Assembly (NCBI GenBank): GCA_036417435.1
Contig: CM070911.1
Coordinates: 3,038,001 to 3,102,000 of the forward strand
DNA length: 64,000 nucleotides
Direction: 5' to 3'
From: Inia geoffrensis
Taxonomy: Eukaryota; Chordata; Mammalia; Artiodactyla; Iniidae
In this document: positions 47,401 through 59,172 of the stretch, piece by piece
Position numbering within the stretch: the first letter of the stretch is position 1
Layout of the letters: the number at the start of each line of letters is the position of its first letter
The notes under the pieces: generated by a model
Databases searched by the model: none
What the model saw: only the letters and a program-made list of their open reading frames with translations
What the model was told of the DNA's origin: nothing
Made by a program: the position numbers and the translations under genes

Positions 47401-48024
47401 GGAATTGAAACATGGTTCAAATATTACTTTCCGGGTGACAGTCTAATTTTGTTTTAATGAGGAATACCAATGGCTAATCATGAACCAATAGCTATTGATC
47501 TAAAATGGATTACCTTCCCACAGAGCCCAAGAGGAAGATGAGCCTTTGCACATCCCTCCCTTTTTAAGAAAAGCTCTTGAATGACTGAGCCTATTTTTCC
47601 CTTTCTTGATAATGGGGGTAAAATCTTTCTGAAGGGACTTTGAAACATAAAATATATTCCTCTTTCACTCTTTAAAAAAGTTTATCCTAAGTGTCAAAAG
47701 AATATATTGACAGAAGCTGGTCTGGGGTGAAGGCTTGGGGGTCATTCCTTCATGATTCCTCATCCTTTACCTCACAAGGGAAACTCAAGAGAGGCTCAGG
47801 CAGCTTGACCATCTCCTGAGGAGTCTCTCAGCTCCTATGGGCTAAGACAGCCTAGTATAAAACCTAGAGAAAGACACCAAAGCAGCATATTTACGTAAAC
47901 AATTTACTTTGGCAAACACCGAAAAGGGCTTTGAGGTGACTTGTGTTGCAGTGAGTTGAGGCCACAGCTGCTATAGTCCAATGACACAGAGAAAAATAGG
48001 CATAGACCTTGGAGACCAAGGCAC
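44466..48024. other. Non-coding span, no gene seen
   Basis: Unassigned DNA with a T-run at 46361-46377. The 141-codon minus open frame at 44771-45196 has no recognisable features; purine-rich plus-strand composition explains the openness. The stretch 47140-47560 is repeat-free, rich in TAATT-type words, and contains a pyrimidine tract with AG at 47375-47393; it could be conserved non-coding DNA. Confidence 0.45.
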
Positions 48025-48372
48025 GGTGTCTTGTTCAGCTTGGGCGGCTGTAACAAAATGCCACGGACTGGCTGGCAACACACACTTATGTCTCACAGTC
48101 CTGGAGCCCACAAGTCCACGATCAGGGAGAGCATTGTGGAGTTCTGGGGAGAGATCTGCCTCTGGCTTGCAGGTGGCCATCTTCACAGTGCTCACTCCTG
48201 GCAGGGAAAGAGCCCTGGTGTCTCTTCTCATAAGGACACTAATCGCATCCCAAGGCCTCTGTCCTCATGACCTCATTTAGCCTAATTAACTTCCAAAGGC
48301 CCTATCCCTCCCCTCTGGGGGTCAGGGCTGCACCATATAAATTTAGGGCAGACACGTACAGTCCATAACACA
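48025..48372 (-). mobile_element. MLT1-type MaLR (ERVL) solo LTR
   Basis: Reverse-strand MLT1: CAGCTTGGGCGGCTGTAACA, ACAGTCCTGGAGCCCACAAG, TGGCTTGCAGGTGGCCATCT, CATAAGGACACTAATCGCAT, CCTCATGACCTCATTTAGCC, CTTCCAAAGGCCCTATCCC and AGTCCATAACA. Open frames of 80 to 99 codons on both strands across it are by-products. Confidence 0.88.
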
Positions 48373-50929
48373 CAGCAAGGAAATGTCTGGCAGCCAAAGA
48401 CCTTGTTGATGTGGCCCTGCTCCAGGTAAGAGGTTTGAAAGGCAGCTAGTCAGGGATTGACTCATCCTGGGACCTGAATTTCAGGTGGTTTCCTCATTCC
48501 TTGAAGACTATACTACTCAAGTCTTAGATGTGTGTCTCCTCATATACATGCTTCCTACATATTCTTTTTGTTGTTGACTTTCTAGTTTGACAGTACACTG
48601 AGATCTCAGCAATTAAGGTGAGTTCAAAGCGATAGTTTTGTGAATCATGGTCTCCAGACCAGATTTTGTGTTCTGACCTAGCTTACATATATTCCACGTT
48701 TCAAAGAACTACACAGGAAATGTGGATACAAGGAGATCTCTAAACCCACGGCCAAGAGGAAATCAGATCAAGTGTGCCTTCCGAGGTCCAGGGCACAAGT
48801 CCCCAGACTCCAGCTCTGCCAGATGGTATTTAGAGTCTTGGCTTTTGAGACGCTTTTCTTCACTACTAAGGAAAGATATAAATATTCTGAATTTGAAATC
48901 TCTACGTTATTTACCTTCCTAATTTTCAATGTCCCATTTTGCTAAATAGATAAAACACCTGCGAACAGCCTGAAAGGGTAGCAGTAAGAATTAATGGGAT
49001 TACATGTACAGCAATGTCAGCTTTGAGAGAGAGAAGCATTAATAAGAATACATCGGCCTCTTCTGAACAAGTGTGTTATGTTAACACTTTTCTAGCAAAT
49101 TTCTCACTGGCGCATCACTGGAAGCCTTTTGAATGCAAAAGCCTTGACCTTTTGAAGAGGACTTCATCTTCACGATTTGTTTTCTATGGATTTGTCACAC
49201 CACACAACCCTGTCTCCCACCCTCACTCTCCTTCTCGCCTTGGAGTAGTCACTTAGAGAACTTCTGTAAGATGAAGAGGCTTTCAGAAAACTCTGGTTCT
49301 GAGAGGAAGAGGGAGAAGTAGGAGGAAGGCATTGCTTCTTTACTTCAACATGGAAACGTATAGACCTTCTTCAGGATTATAATTAAAAACCCCAGGAAAC
49401 TGCTTTTTGAGGCTGCACAAAGGGAATTTTGGAAAATCAGTCCACGTCGGGACCCTGGCTTTCTTCTCTGCAAAATAAAGAGACTGGATTAAACGATGTC
49501 TACTATCCATATTGAGTTCTAACATTTTATCCTTGACTGTTTGCTACGCATTTAACTAGACTCTCGAGTTCAGTTTGGTAGAAGGTGGAGGTTGGCAGCA
49601 GCTTGAGAGTCTGCACAGTGGTCTCTGGGGCAGAGCTCCTCCAGAAAATTCTTACAGGGCAAAAATCCATATATTGCCAACTCCCTTGATTTTACTTGTC
49701 TCCCTAACCCTGCAAGCATCCCTTCCGCAGACTGGTCCATAGAGAGGGGAAAGAGATAGACCCAATAGAAATCTTACCTGAGTGTAGAGGATAAGAAACC
49801 CTCCCTACTGAAAAGTTTGCATTTCAAAGCATTCTGTCTTGTGACTACTCAAAAGAGAGAAAGTTTTTTCTACTTGGTAGAGATTTGTGTTTGTCCTGAG
49901 GTACTTATTGGCAAAACCAGACCTTGAACCATTTCCTAAGAAGCCTCAAAGTGTTTGGGTGAGAAACAGCAGAGGATGCTAAGATTAGCATCATTAACTA
50001 GTATGCTTAAGGCCACGGAGCACTAAACTGCAGAGCTAGGAACAGGATAGAGGCCCCGGGGTTTTCCCAGCCACGTGCCGAGCTCCAATCCCTAACTCCC
50101 ATCGGCCAGGGCTTTCTCTTCCTTCAGCTCAGAGACAGTGGCAGCACCAGCCCAAGGCCTGAGCTTGTTTGCGAAGCTTCTCTAACTCTGCACTCGCACT
50201 TGTTGCTGTGGTGACTGATGGACAGAAAACAGGGGCAACCCCTTGTCTATCGACCGAATGAAAACCAAGTGAAAACTTTATCAGACAGATACTGGAAACA
50301 AATATATATGCAGCTATTTTGTTAAGAAGGTCTTTCCCTCCTTACTGCATTTGGTTTATAAGATTTGGAAAATGATACAGGCAAGAGATTTATGCATCCC
50401 ATGGACTCAAAGGACTAACAGAATGTGGAGATGCCCTCCAGATGGGCCTGGAGTTTGGGGTCACTGGGCCACTTTCTCTTAATCCAGTCCCAAAACAATC
50501 ATCAGACACATTGTTTGTACCCGATGAGTAGCAGGCGTGGAGCCAATGTCTGCAGAATGGTCAGGAGAGAGGTTTTTACTCTTCCTGGAATTTTCAGTGC
50601 AGTTCACAAGCTCTTAGGTTTGTCCACAGCTCTGTGACCTGGAGACTACGTCTCCATCTGTGAGCAGAAGGGCCCTAGAAAGGGAGAGAGGGAGGGAAGG
50701 AAGACCACTGTTCAAAGATGTGTAAGCAAGGTAACACTAGAGGTTGGAGAAAAATCCTAAGTTTAATATGGATCTGCACTCACATTTCTTCAAAATCCTC
50801 TATGTCCTCACTCTGCTTTAAAAAACCCAAAATTTAAGATCACAAACTAATATGCTAAGATTTATGAAAAAAGATAACAAGAAGATGGAATTCCACCCCT
50901 CATCTCCCACTCAAATCAAAGGCTTTGGA

Positions 50930-50933
<4 letters not shown>
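48373..50933. other. Non-coding span, no gene seen (apart from the candidate microexon)
   Basis: About 48900-49020 resembles a forward MIR (TAGATAAAACACCTGCGAAC ... AAGAATTAATGGGATTACAT). The block 50030-50230 is richer in GC with several CpGs and a pyrimidine tract with AG (TTTCTCTTCCTTCAG). Otherwise unassigned. Confidence 0.45.
48586..48617 (+). other. Candidate 32-nt microexon
   Basis: TTCTTTTTGTTGTTGACTTT followed by CTAG (AG at 48584-48585) is a strong acceptor, and AATTAAG followed by GTGAGT at 48618 is a near-consensus donor. Only one forward frame is open across the 32 nt. Another good donor, CTCCAG-GTAAGAG at 48426, lies 160 bp upstream without a clear acceptor. No reading frame links it to the candidate at 51729 without a stop. 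Chance pairing is quite possible. Confidence 0.18.

Positions 50934-50996
<63 letters not shown>
50934..50996. repeat. (TA)n microsatellite, 63 bp
   Basis: About 31 uninterrupted TA units. Self-complementary, so it can extrude as a cruciform, and it is expected to be highly length-variable. A Tyr/Ile open frame across it is a by-product. Confidence 0.97.
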
Positions 50997-51002
<6 letters not shown>

Positions 51003-51728
51003 GGAATGACTCTGCAATATATGTCTTCAAATATTAAAATGTTTATAGTTATTATGAAGGGCTGCCATAACCAAATCAGTTTAATAATTGATTGACTAAT
51101 GCAATGCTCTGATATTGGCAGGCCAGAGTGATCCTTTTATATAAGACAGCATGAATGCCCACATATTTTACATCTTTTTATATTAGTTTCCTATGTTCTC
51201 ATGTTCAATTATTTTAAAAGTATTCCAGTACAGTATGTGTCTTTCTCCAAAACATTTACATGTCTATGACTTACTCTTACTTAGATATTTCATCCTGCTA
51301 AGCAGAGAGTTTGTGGAAGAAACCCTCTTCCTGATTTGATTATCCAAGTTTAGAGCATCAGGCTCCAAAGTGACATGGCCATGGTGTGCAGCAAAGCTAT
51401 GGCTAAAGGCAGAGAACAGTTTAACACAGCTGGTCAGTGGTAAGGTAACAAGGAGGTCTCCGTGCCCTGATCCCCTGTGAAGGCTGAGGTGTGTGGATGG
51501 CCCTGAGTTTCCTTAGACTCGCCCCGGTTTCTCTGTACTAGCAGAGCAGTGACGGTGCCATATCTCTCTGATTCGTGTGCTAAGACAGTACAATTTTTTA
51601 AAAAAAATATTGGATCAGAAAGGTATTTGTCAAGTTCTGTTGTTGTTCCATAGCAAAAGGTACCCAATTTATGACTGAGAGCATTTGACTTTGCATTCTG
51701 AAAGTGTCTTATTACATTTGATTTTCAG

Positions 51729-51804
51729 GCTGACGCATCTCTCAAGCTTGTCCACCACAGAAATGAAAGCCTCTCAAATGGCATTTATGTGCAGGATCTA
51801 AAAG
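51729..51804 (+). other. Candidate internal coding-type exon, 76 nt
   Basis: The acceptor CTTATTACATTTGATTTTCAG ends at 51728 (its last 20 bases form the tract) and the donor TAAAAG-GTATGAG begins at 51805. One frame is open through the whole segment (25 codons, beginning Ala-Asp-Ala-Ser-Leu and ending Val-Gln-Asp-Leu-Lys), with an Asn-Glu-Ser sequon in it; the other two frames have stops. I do not recognise the peptide. It is the most coding-like of the splice-bounded segments here, but a 25-codon opening is weak evidence and no partner exon is identified. Confidence 0.25.
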
Positions 51805-52261
51805 GTATGAGTCAAAGGCATGCATTTCATTCAACAAGAGTCTGCTTTCCCAGAAATGATCACACAATCAGTTCTGATGATTTCAAGGCTATACGGTGTC
51901 TTAAAGAGCAGCTCCTCCTGCTAAAGTGAAAGCTTGAGTGTAATGTGTTTTGGGGTGCATGTCTGAGTGTGCATGTGTACGTGTGCATGTGTACATGTGT
52001 GCACGCACACCTGCAGGTGTGTTTGAGAAAGTAAGCCATCACCTGCTTTGCTTTGTGTTCAAGCTTTTATAGCACACTACATCTGATCAGCCAGTTTCCT
52101 TCATTCCGGGGGACAGGGGATGTTGTTAACGGTTCTGGGGCCAGTATCCCAGAGGGATGAGGGATGCTCCTGTCCTGTCCTACATTGTATTTTGCTGTCC
52201 TTCCTACTAGCTGTCCTCTGAACTTAAATATGGTTTGTACTGTCCCCAGCCTAACAAACAT
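51805..52261. other. Non-coding span with TG-rich patch
   Basis: 51957-52023 is an alternating purine-pyrimidine run (GTGTGCATGTGTACGTGTGC and similar), a degenerate TG microsatellite. The rest is unassigned. Confidence 0.55.
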
Positions 52262-52440
52262 ATCAAAAGTCTTAAAGCCTGTGTACCCTTTGGCCCAGCC
52301 ATGCCAAATCCAAAGGTGTGCCTAGAAGAATCACTAGGGATGTGAGCTAAGATATAGTAATAAAGGATGTTTTGCATAAATACCTCCCAATAGAGAATTG
52401 GTTAAATAAATCATAGTTTGTCACATCTGAATATATAATT
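52262..52440 (+). mobile_element. Old L1M LINE fragment
   Basis: TACCCTTTGGCCCAGCCATG, AATAGAGAATTGGTTAAATA and AATCATAGTTTGTCACATC follow the conserved stretch near the end of L1M ORF2. Confidence 0.7.
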
Positions 52441-52914
52441 GCTTGGAAGCTTGTGCTACTCAGGTCATGGGGGGAAGGAAGGGTGAAGTGGGAGGCCAGG
52501 AAAAGCTGAGAGAAGCCAGGAGATTTAGCAAATCTAAGAGGAAAACTTGGAGAGTGTTTTAGTAAACCCAAGTAGTTAACTGGCATTTGTGTGTTTTTCT
52601 TATCTCCATTACGTCAAGAAATAGAAAACATTCAGAGTAAATTGTGTGGATAAAATGCAGGGCCATGCCAAGTCCATGTGTGGGTACCCATTAGCACATA
52701 TATTCAAATCTCAAACATTTCCCTGAGGAGAAACATCTTCTTTCATTGGTGTTGTCCAAGCTGGGAGATGATTGGGATGAGAGAATTTTGAAAGAGTGAA
52801 CCTAGAGGTGAGACTCACAGATTCAAAGTGCCTTCTAGGAAGAAGAGACATTAAAAAAAAACAAAACACTTTCTTCAGCTTTAAGTGAGGACCAGAAACC
52901 TAGTGACTGCGGGT

Positions 52915-53195
52915 ACATTAGGGCACCAGTCTTAACCAGTTGGGGTTGAGGGATCATCGTTACCCTGCTGAAGTGATTGACCACTTTCCCCTGAATTCTT
53001 GAGGCTTACGGAATGGCAGACAAGAGTGGATTTTAGTCCCCATGGACCTACAAGGCACATTTGAAAGTCACTCCTGAATTTCTCGAGAACACCCATGCTT
53101 GTAGCCCACAGCCAGAGATTCAGAGTCAGTTGGTCTGGGGTGGAGCACAGATATTTGAATTTATTTTTAAAGTTCCCTTGTGTTTATAATAATAT
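52915..53195 (+). mobile_element. MER5-type (hAT-Charlie) DNA transposon relic
   Basis: CCACAGCCAGAGATTCAGAG, TCAGTTGGTCTGGGGTGGAG and ATATTTGAATTTATTTTTAA match the MER5A core (CCAGAGTTTCTGATTCAG ... GGTCTGGGGTGGGGCC ... GAATTTGCATTTCTAA). Termini are decayed, so limits are approximate. Non-autonomous, no coding. Confidence 0.65.
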
Positions 53196-53299
53196 AAAGG
53201 ATCATTGTAAAGCTCTTGGCCTGAGGCAACTGGAAGAATGGATTGCCTGAGTTTTGCATCCGTGTCCTAGTTTACCACGTAACTGCTGAAGCATGGATT

Positions 53300-54370
53300 T
53301 ATTCTGTTATCTCAACAAATATTTATTTAGAGAAAACAATGCTCCAGATGTTATTCTGGACACTTGGTACGTGTTAGAAAAAGATAAAAGAAAAAGAAAA
53401 AAAACATTGCTATGGCTAAGCTTCGATTATATCAGGGGATACAGACAATTAAGCCAAAAGCATGACACACAAATATTATAAAGTAATACATGCCATTAAA
53501 AAAATAACAAAGTTAGCGGACTTGAGATTGTACAAGGGGTAGGAAGCAGATTTCGGTATTAGCATGAATCGTATTAGCCCTCACTAAAAGCTAGACCCTT
53601 GAGAACAATCTTGAAATTGGTAATGAAAGAATATTCCAGGCAGATAAGACAGCTAGTGCAAATGCCTTAAGACTGGATTTGACACATGTGCTCAAGACAC
53701 AGAAAGGTGACCAGTGACGTTTGAGCAGGATTGATGAGGTGAAAAGATTACAACCTAATTTGGAAAGATAAGGGGAATCACATTCATTATATAGGGCTGT
53801 GCCATTGTAAGGACTTTGGCTTTTACTGAGAAAAATGGGAAGCCAAGGGAGAGTTTGCCGTCAAGATCATCAAACATGATTTAACTTATATATTTAAAAG
53901 CACCAATTTCGCTGTTATACTGAGTCTGAAGTAAAGATGACGGATGTAGAAGCAAGACCAGTTAGCAGAGGCTGTAGCAATTCCCTGGGCCAGAGGTGGA
54001 TGGTGGCCTGAACAGTTGTCTCAGAGGCAGAGACGGAGCTAAGTGGTCACGCTTTGCACATACTTAGATACTAGAGACAGCAATATATTCTAGGGATTAA
54101 TGTAGGAAGGCAGAGAAGGATAAAAGGTGACTTTAAGGTTTGCTTTTTGTCTAAGCCAACTGGAAGGAGTGTATTGTCTTCAACAGAGAGAGTGATGGTT
54201 GTAATAGAAATGGTTTTGGGGGAGAGCATGAGTTCAGTTTATGTTATATTGAGTTTAAGACGTTCATGAGGCTAGTGAGATGCCAGGTACATGTTGGATC
54301 TATGGACGTAGAGTTGATAAAAGAAGTTTGGGCTAGAGATATAAATTTGGGCATCAGGAACATAAAGAAG
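53300..54370 (-). mobile_element. L2 LINE, about 1.07 kb, reverse strand
   Basis: Long and nearly continuous reverse L2: CAACAAATATTTATTTAGAG at the left is the reverse of the L2 3' end. It continues with AATATTCCAGGCAGATAAGA, GTGCAAATGCCTTAAGACTG, AAGGACTTTGGCTTTTACTG, GACCAGTTAGCAGAGGCTGT, TGGATGGTGGCCTGAACAG, TAAAAGGTGACTTTAAGG and TTGAGTTTAAGACGTTCATG, all in L2 order. It is the longest single L2 copy in the window and has no intact frame. Confidence 0.8.
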
Positions 54371-54831
54371 TAGTATTTGAAGTCATGAAATGAGCATAAT
54401 ATAGCTTTTTGTGTCTTTTTTTCTTTTCTTCCCCAATTGGAAGGACAATTCTTGAGGGCAGGTTCTTTTTTTTAATCTATTATATTATTTAGGTATTGAT
54501 ATAGTAATTTAGGTATTGATATAGGCAGATATTTTATAATGTATGTATCCACTCACCTATCCCCAAAGTATAAGATTTAAAAAATAATTCAGTGAATATT
54601 TTAGGGTTGTGGTCTATGACCTAATATTCATTAGAATTCTAGTGTTCATCCCTAGCTAGACCCAAACACACAGAGGTGAAAGCTTTATTCCTGAACCAAA
54701 CTCACTTTTTCAGTTGACTGATAAACAATAGTTTTTAATCACAGCAGAGAAGCTGAAATAAACCGGTGAAATTTTTCTGAGAACATGGCAGGCATATAAC
54801 TAAAAAATCTAAGGGGGGGAATCTTACTCTC

Positions 54832-55280
54832 TGTGTTAGTTTTCTGTGGGTGTCGTGACTAATTACCAAACACTCAGTGGCTAAAGACAACAGAACTTTA
54901 TTCTTTCACAATATTCTGAAAGAGGGAAGAGTCCAAAGTCAAGGGCTGGCAGGGCCGGGAGTCCTCTGAAGGCTCTAGCGAGAGTATTTCCTTGACGTTT
55001 CCAGCTCCTGGGCCTCCAGGCATTCCTTGGCTTGTGGCAGCATCACTCCAACCTCTGCCTCTGTTTTCGCACAGCCTCTTCCCTGTCTCTCTGTGGCTTC
55101 TTTTCTATTAGCCAGGACACGAGTCACTGGGCTGACAGTCACCCTAAGTCCACCATGATCCGATCTTGAGGTCCCTAACTTAATCACATCTGCAGAGACC
55201 TACTTCCAAATAAGGTCACATTGTGAGATTCCAACTGAACACCAAATTTTGGGGGACACTGTTCAACTGACTATACTTTC
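54832..55280 (-). mobile_element. MLT1-type MaLR (ERVL) solo LTR
   Basis: Reverse-strand MLT1 of an older subtype: CTGTGTTAGTTTTCTGTGGG, GACAACAGAACTTTATTC, CCTTGGCTTGTGGCAGCATC, GGTCCCTAACTTAATCACAT, CTACTTCCAAATAAGGTCAC and AATTTTGGGGGACACTGTTC. No internal sequence. Confidence 0.82.
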
Positions 55281-55284
55281 TAAC

Positions 55285-55600
55285 CCAGCACTCCCGCTAG
55301 TCTAAGAAAATAGTAATGTATTTAAGTAAGGACACATATACACAATTTCATCCAGCATTATTTGTGAGAGCAGCAAGGAAAGGAATGTTCTAAACATTCT
55401 AAAGGAAAATAGGTAGCATACATGATAATATGAACTTATATAGAAAAACACTTAATGACATGAGGGATTGTCCATGATACTTTTTAAAAAATGCCAGTTT
55501 ATATGTACATTCTAATTACTTTTGGAAGGGAAAATAGAGTTTACTATATGGATACAAGTAGGAAAAACTGTGCAAAGAGTACACGTCCACATTTAATAAA
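55285..55600 (+). mobile_element. Old L1M LINE fragment
   Basis: ACCCAGCACTCCCGCTAGTC, GTAAGGACACATATACACAA, TTCATCCAGCATTATTTGTG and AAACACTTAATGACATGAGG resemble the conserved L1M ORF2 end and following 3' UTR. Highly diverged. Confidence 0.6.
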
Positions 55601-55699
55601 AATTGCTGGATTTAGAGATTATAAGAGGTATTTTTAATGCTTATTTTTATATGTATTTGAATAATGTAAATTATTTAGAAAAAGCATTCTTTTCTATTC

Positions 55700-55908
55700 T
55701 TTTTTTTTTTTTTTTTGCGCTATGCGGGCCTCTCACTGCTGTGGCCTCTCCTGCTGCGGAGCACAGGCTCCGGACGCGCAGGACCAGCGGCCATGGCTCA
55801 CGGACCTAGCCGCTCCGCGGCATGTGAGATCCTCCCGGACCGGGGCATGAACTCGTGTCCCCTGCATCGGCAATCAGACTCTCAACCACTGTGCCACCAG
55901 GGAAGCCC
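55700..55908 (-). mobile_element. CHR-family SINE
   Basis: T-run 55700-55716, then the reverse SINE ending GCCACCAGGGAAGCCC. Near-exact target duplications AAAAAGCATTCTTT lie at 55679-55692 and 55910-55923. Many CpGs survive (GGACGCGCAGG, GCCGCTCCGCGGC), so the copy is relatively young. Confidence 0.96.
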
Positions 55909-55924
55909 AAAAAAGCATTCTTTA

Positions 55925-56999
55925 TTTATAGTTTAAGAAAAAAAAATCAAGTCTGTCAAAGAAAAATACAACAAAAAACAACTTAAAATGGAATACTAAA
56001 AGGAAAGAGAGATGAATTCTAATTGATCTGCTCTTGTTTAATTTTAGAATTTGAATACTAGATCAATTGATACACAAAATTTATTCATCTGTACTCTTAA
56101 ATTCATGATAAAGAATAGTGAATAAAAGATTATAAATACATATTAGTGTAAAAGTAAGAAATAGCTATGTTTTAATTTCAATATAAATAATTCCTAAGGA
56201 ACAGAATAAAAATTATTTTGTAAATTAGTGTGAAAGTTGAAACATTCCAATATTAGATAAGGTCTTGAATGACAAGTATATATTTTAGTCACTTTTCTCC
56301 AGTCTACATTTAGTTCAGATGTAGGTGCATTGAAGGAATGCTAAAATATTTATTCAATGAATGAGTGAACATTGTAGGAGTCTTAATCAATAATTAAAAT
56401 ATATTTTCAATGGTCACTCTTGTAAAGACAAGAGTGTCCTATAACTAACCAGTTTGGAAAAACTATCTCAAAGAGCTTTCTACTGCCCTCAGTTTTTCCA
56501 GTAAACCATCATAAAAAGAATGCTTCACCTGGGACCCTCCACCCCCACCCCTTGTTCTTTCCCCAGCACTCGTCCAAGTCCTGGGCTCCTGGAGAATTTC
56601 AAACTTTGCTAGGGAGAGATCTGGTTTTGAGAATGCTTATATTCTGGCTTTCACTCCAGTGTTACTAACAGTTGGTTCTGGGTTGTGGTTGTAAGGAGGC
56701 TTTATAAATCAGCTTATGTTCTTTATGCTAAAGCTCAGAGAAACACATATGTCATGAGGATGTTTAATCACTGTAGAGATTCGATTTCTCACAGAGAAGA
56801 GAGTGCAGCCGCGTTGGGAGTTCTCTCTTTGGTCATCCACATACCTGAACACAAAGAAAAGGGAGACAATACAATTTTGAGTTAGCCATCAAGTCATTTT
56901 AAAATCAAACCTTTCCTTACCTTTCTCCTATGAGATTGAATCATTTTTCTGAGTATATGTGTTTAAATCACAAGATGATCTTGGTGCCCAAGATGTAAG
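55925..56999. other. Non-coding span, no gene seen
   Basis: AT-rich unique DNA with no named repeat and no supportable frame. Confidence 0.55.
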
Positions 57000-57660
57000 C
57001 CATCTACAATTTTATTTTAATTATCTGCCTCTGACCATCACTTAAATACTGGTGTTCCCTTGTGTTGTAACCATAAGGTCTTTGTTGCTCCCTCTTTATG
57101 TGGAAATTAAGTGATCCTGTCAACTCCTGGAGATTTAACTATCAACTTTTCACAAAATCTCTCTATTCCAGATTTCTCCTAATTTCCAGATCTGTGTCCC
57201 AGGCTGTATCCCACATATATTTTATGCCCAGCTGAATCCATTTCCACTTCCTAAACCTTTCTTTCCTTTAGTGACGAGAGAGACAGAGGGCTTCGTCTAG
57301 GAGAATGACTTAATGGATACACCAAGTCCTCAAGAAAGAAATACGCAATCAATCTAGATTTCTCCCCTCTGTATTCCTCACTTCCAATATTCACACCCAC
57401 AGGGTTTAATGCATTAAAAAGGAGCTCACTAAAATTTTTCTCTACTTCATCTCCACTATCTATCTATGTATCAGGCTCAAACCGTCTATCAGGTGGGTAC
57501 CGTTCTTGTCTCCAGTTCATTCTTCCTAGGCTGGGCTAAACGTTCCAATGTAATCCCTCAAAATATTATCAATCCCCCATTCTCAACTTCGTAAATGTGT
57601 CACCACACTCCAAAAATGTACTTTAACTCAGGTATGTCCCCCATAGGAGAGTGCCTCTAA
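57000..57660 (+). mobile_element. Probable L2 LINE, highly diverged
   Basis: The pyrimidine-rich texture and the order CCAGATCTGTGTCCCAGGCT, CCAGCTGAATCCATTTCCAC, CTACTTCATCTCCACTATC, ATCCCTCAAAATATTATCAA and CCACACTCCAAAAATG fit an internal forward L2 segment. Divergence is high, so this call is tentative. Confidence 0.4.
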
Positions 57661-59157
57661 GTCTTAATTTCAAATTTTGATATCATCTATCTATTTGAAG
57701 AATATGTGTAATTCTGGATAGATATTCTGACATAATTGGTCTGGGATGAAACACACATACTGTAGGTTTTTCAGTACTTAGGCAAGGTTTGGAATTCCTG
57801 GGTTAAGATGTAGCAGATGCTATGAATCGGTCCTTAGCCCAAATCTCTGTTTTGTCCTTTCCACCCTCACCATATCTTCATATTCAGGTGGGAAAAGTTT
57901 TGTGAGCTGAGATTAGACTCCATCAAGGTAACAGATGTTACTTTCTTTGGTTTGTTGAGAGGCCTCCAAACACCTCCCCCTCAATCTGTTGCTCCATCAA
58001 TCATGGGGCACAAGTGATCAGATTTAAGGATTTGTATTTTCATGCATGCTCCAACAGCAAATCTGTGTTGGACTGAGGAGGGGCCTCTTTATTTGAAGAG
58101 AAGCAGGACACCTGCACTTAGGAGCTTTTTCAAACACCATGCTGACCAGACCTGTACTCCTTATTGGTAAGCTGAGTGATCAGTGATCAATATCTGCCTG
58201 GAACCCAGCCCCAAAATCCAGGAAAGAAGACAGGAGCTGAAAGTGGTATTTCCAGAAGAATGGCTAAGATGGGGCTAAAAACAATTGAGAATAGGTATCA
58301 TTAAAAAAAAGATGAAGAAAATGGTAGTTTTGCTTGTGAAGTAAAAGCAAAACTTATCCATAGAGTTCCATAGTTTAACTCAACTGACTCTTCAGTGCAT
58401 GAAGAGCTTGCCTCCTCTTGACATTTGACCTAATCAATGATATGGTGTGAGTTGATGGTTTTCTTCTTGACACTTGTCACTATTTGCACGCACATATTAT
58501 GTATGCGATGTCTATTTGTTCATTGTCTTCCTCATCCACCAGACATGCCCTCTGGAGTCTGTTTTTCTCCTCCCCAATGTGAAGCATCAAGAGGTACTTG
58601 CTTAAAACTGGAAGAGGCCCTGTGTATTGTATGAACAGTGGGTAAGACCACATAAGCACGTTATACTCTGTCCACATATATAAATGAAAGGCAGGGTCTT
58701 TCTGATGAAAATAAAAAAAACAACACCCCTGGGCCTTCTGCCCCAAGAATGATGCTTAAATCTTACATTTCTCATATTTCAATATGACAAGAAGATGAAT
58801 ATGCTCTTTTTGGATGTCTTCCAGTTTGAATTCATGCTTCCAAAAATTTATATTTTGGTGACAGGAGCCCCAACTTCAAGTGAGAGCATATTTAAAAAGT
58901 GTATCCAGTGATTTCTCTGGGCAGTGAGATTTCTATATCACACAATGATATGTTGTCATTTGAAGCAAAATTGGTGGTTCACCAGACTACAAGTTTTGTA
59001 TGGGCTAACCGACAAATTCCATTACCACTCAGAATTATTCTGGATAACATGGCTAACCTGACTGTTGATTTGCACTTATTCAGTATTCAAGGATTGTTTT
59101 TTTTGTTTTCAAAAAGAAATTTTGCCATAGAAATAAAAGATGTACTTTTTTTCCTTT
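57661..59157. other. Non-coding span, no gene seen
   Basis: Unassigned AT-rich DNA. Short open frames near 58437-58746 and 58899-59159 show no recognisable content. Confidence 0.5.
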
Positions 59158-59172
59158 AAAAAAGTTACAGCA

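Noticed and set aside
48586..51804. Splicing of the 32-nt and 76-nt candidates into one coding transcript
   Set aside because: The only open frame of the first leads into a frame of the second that has a stop, so they cannot be consecutive coding exons.
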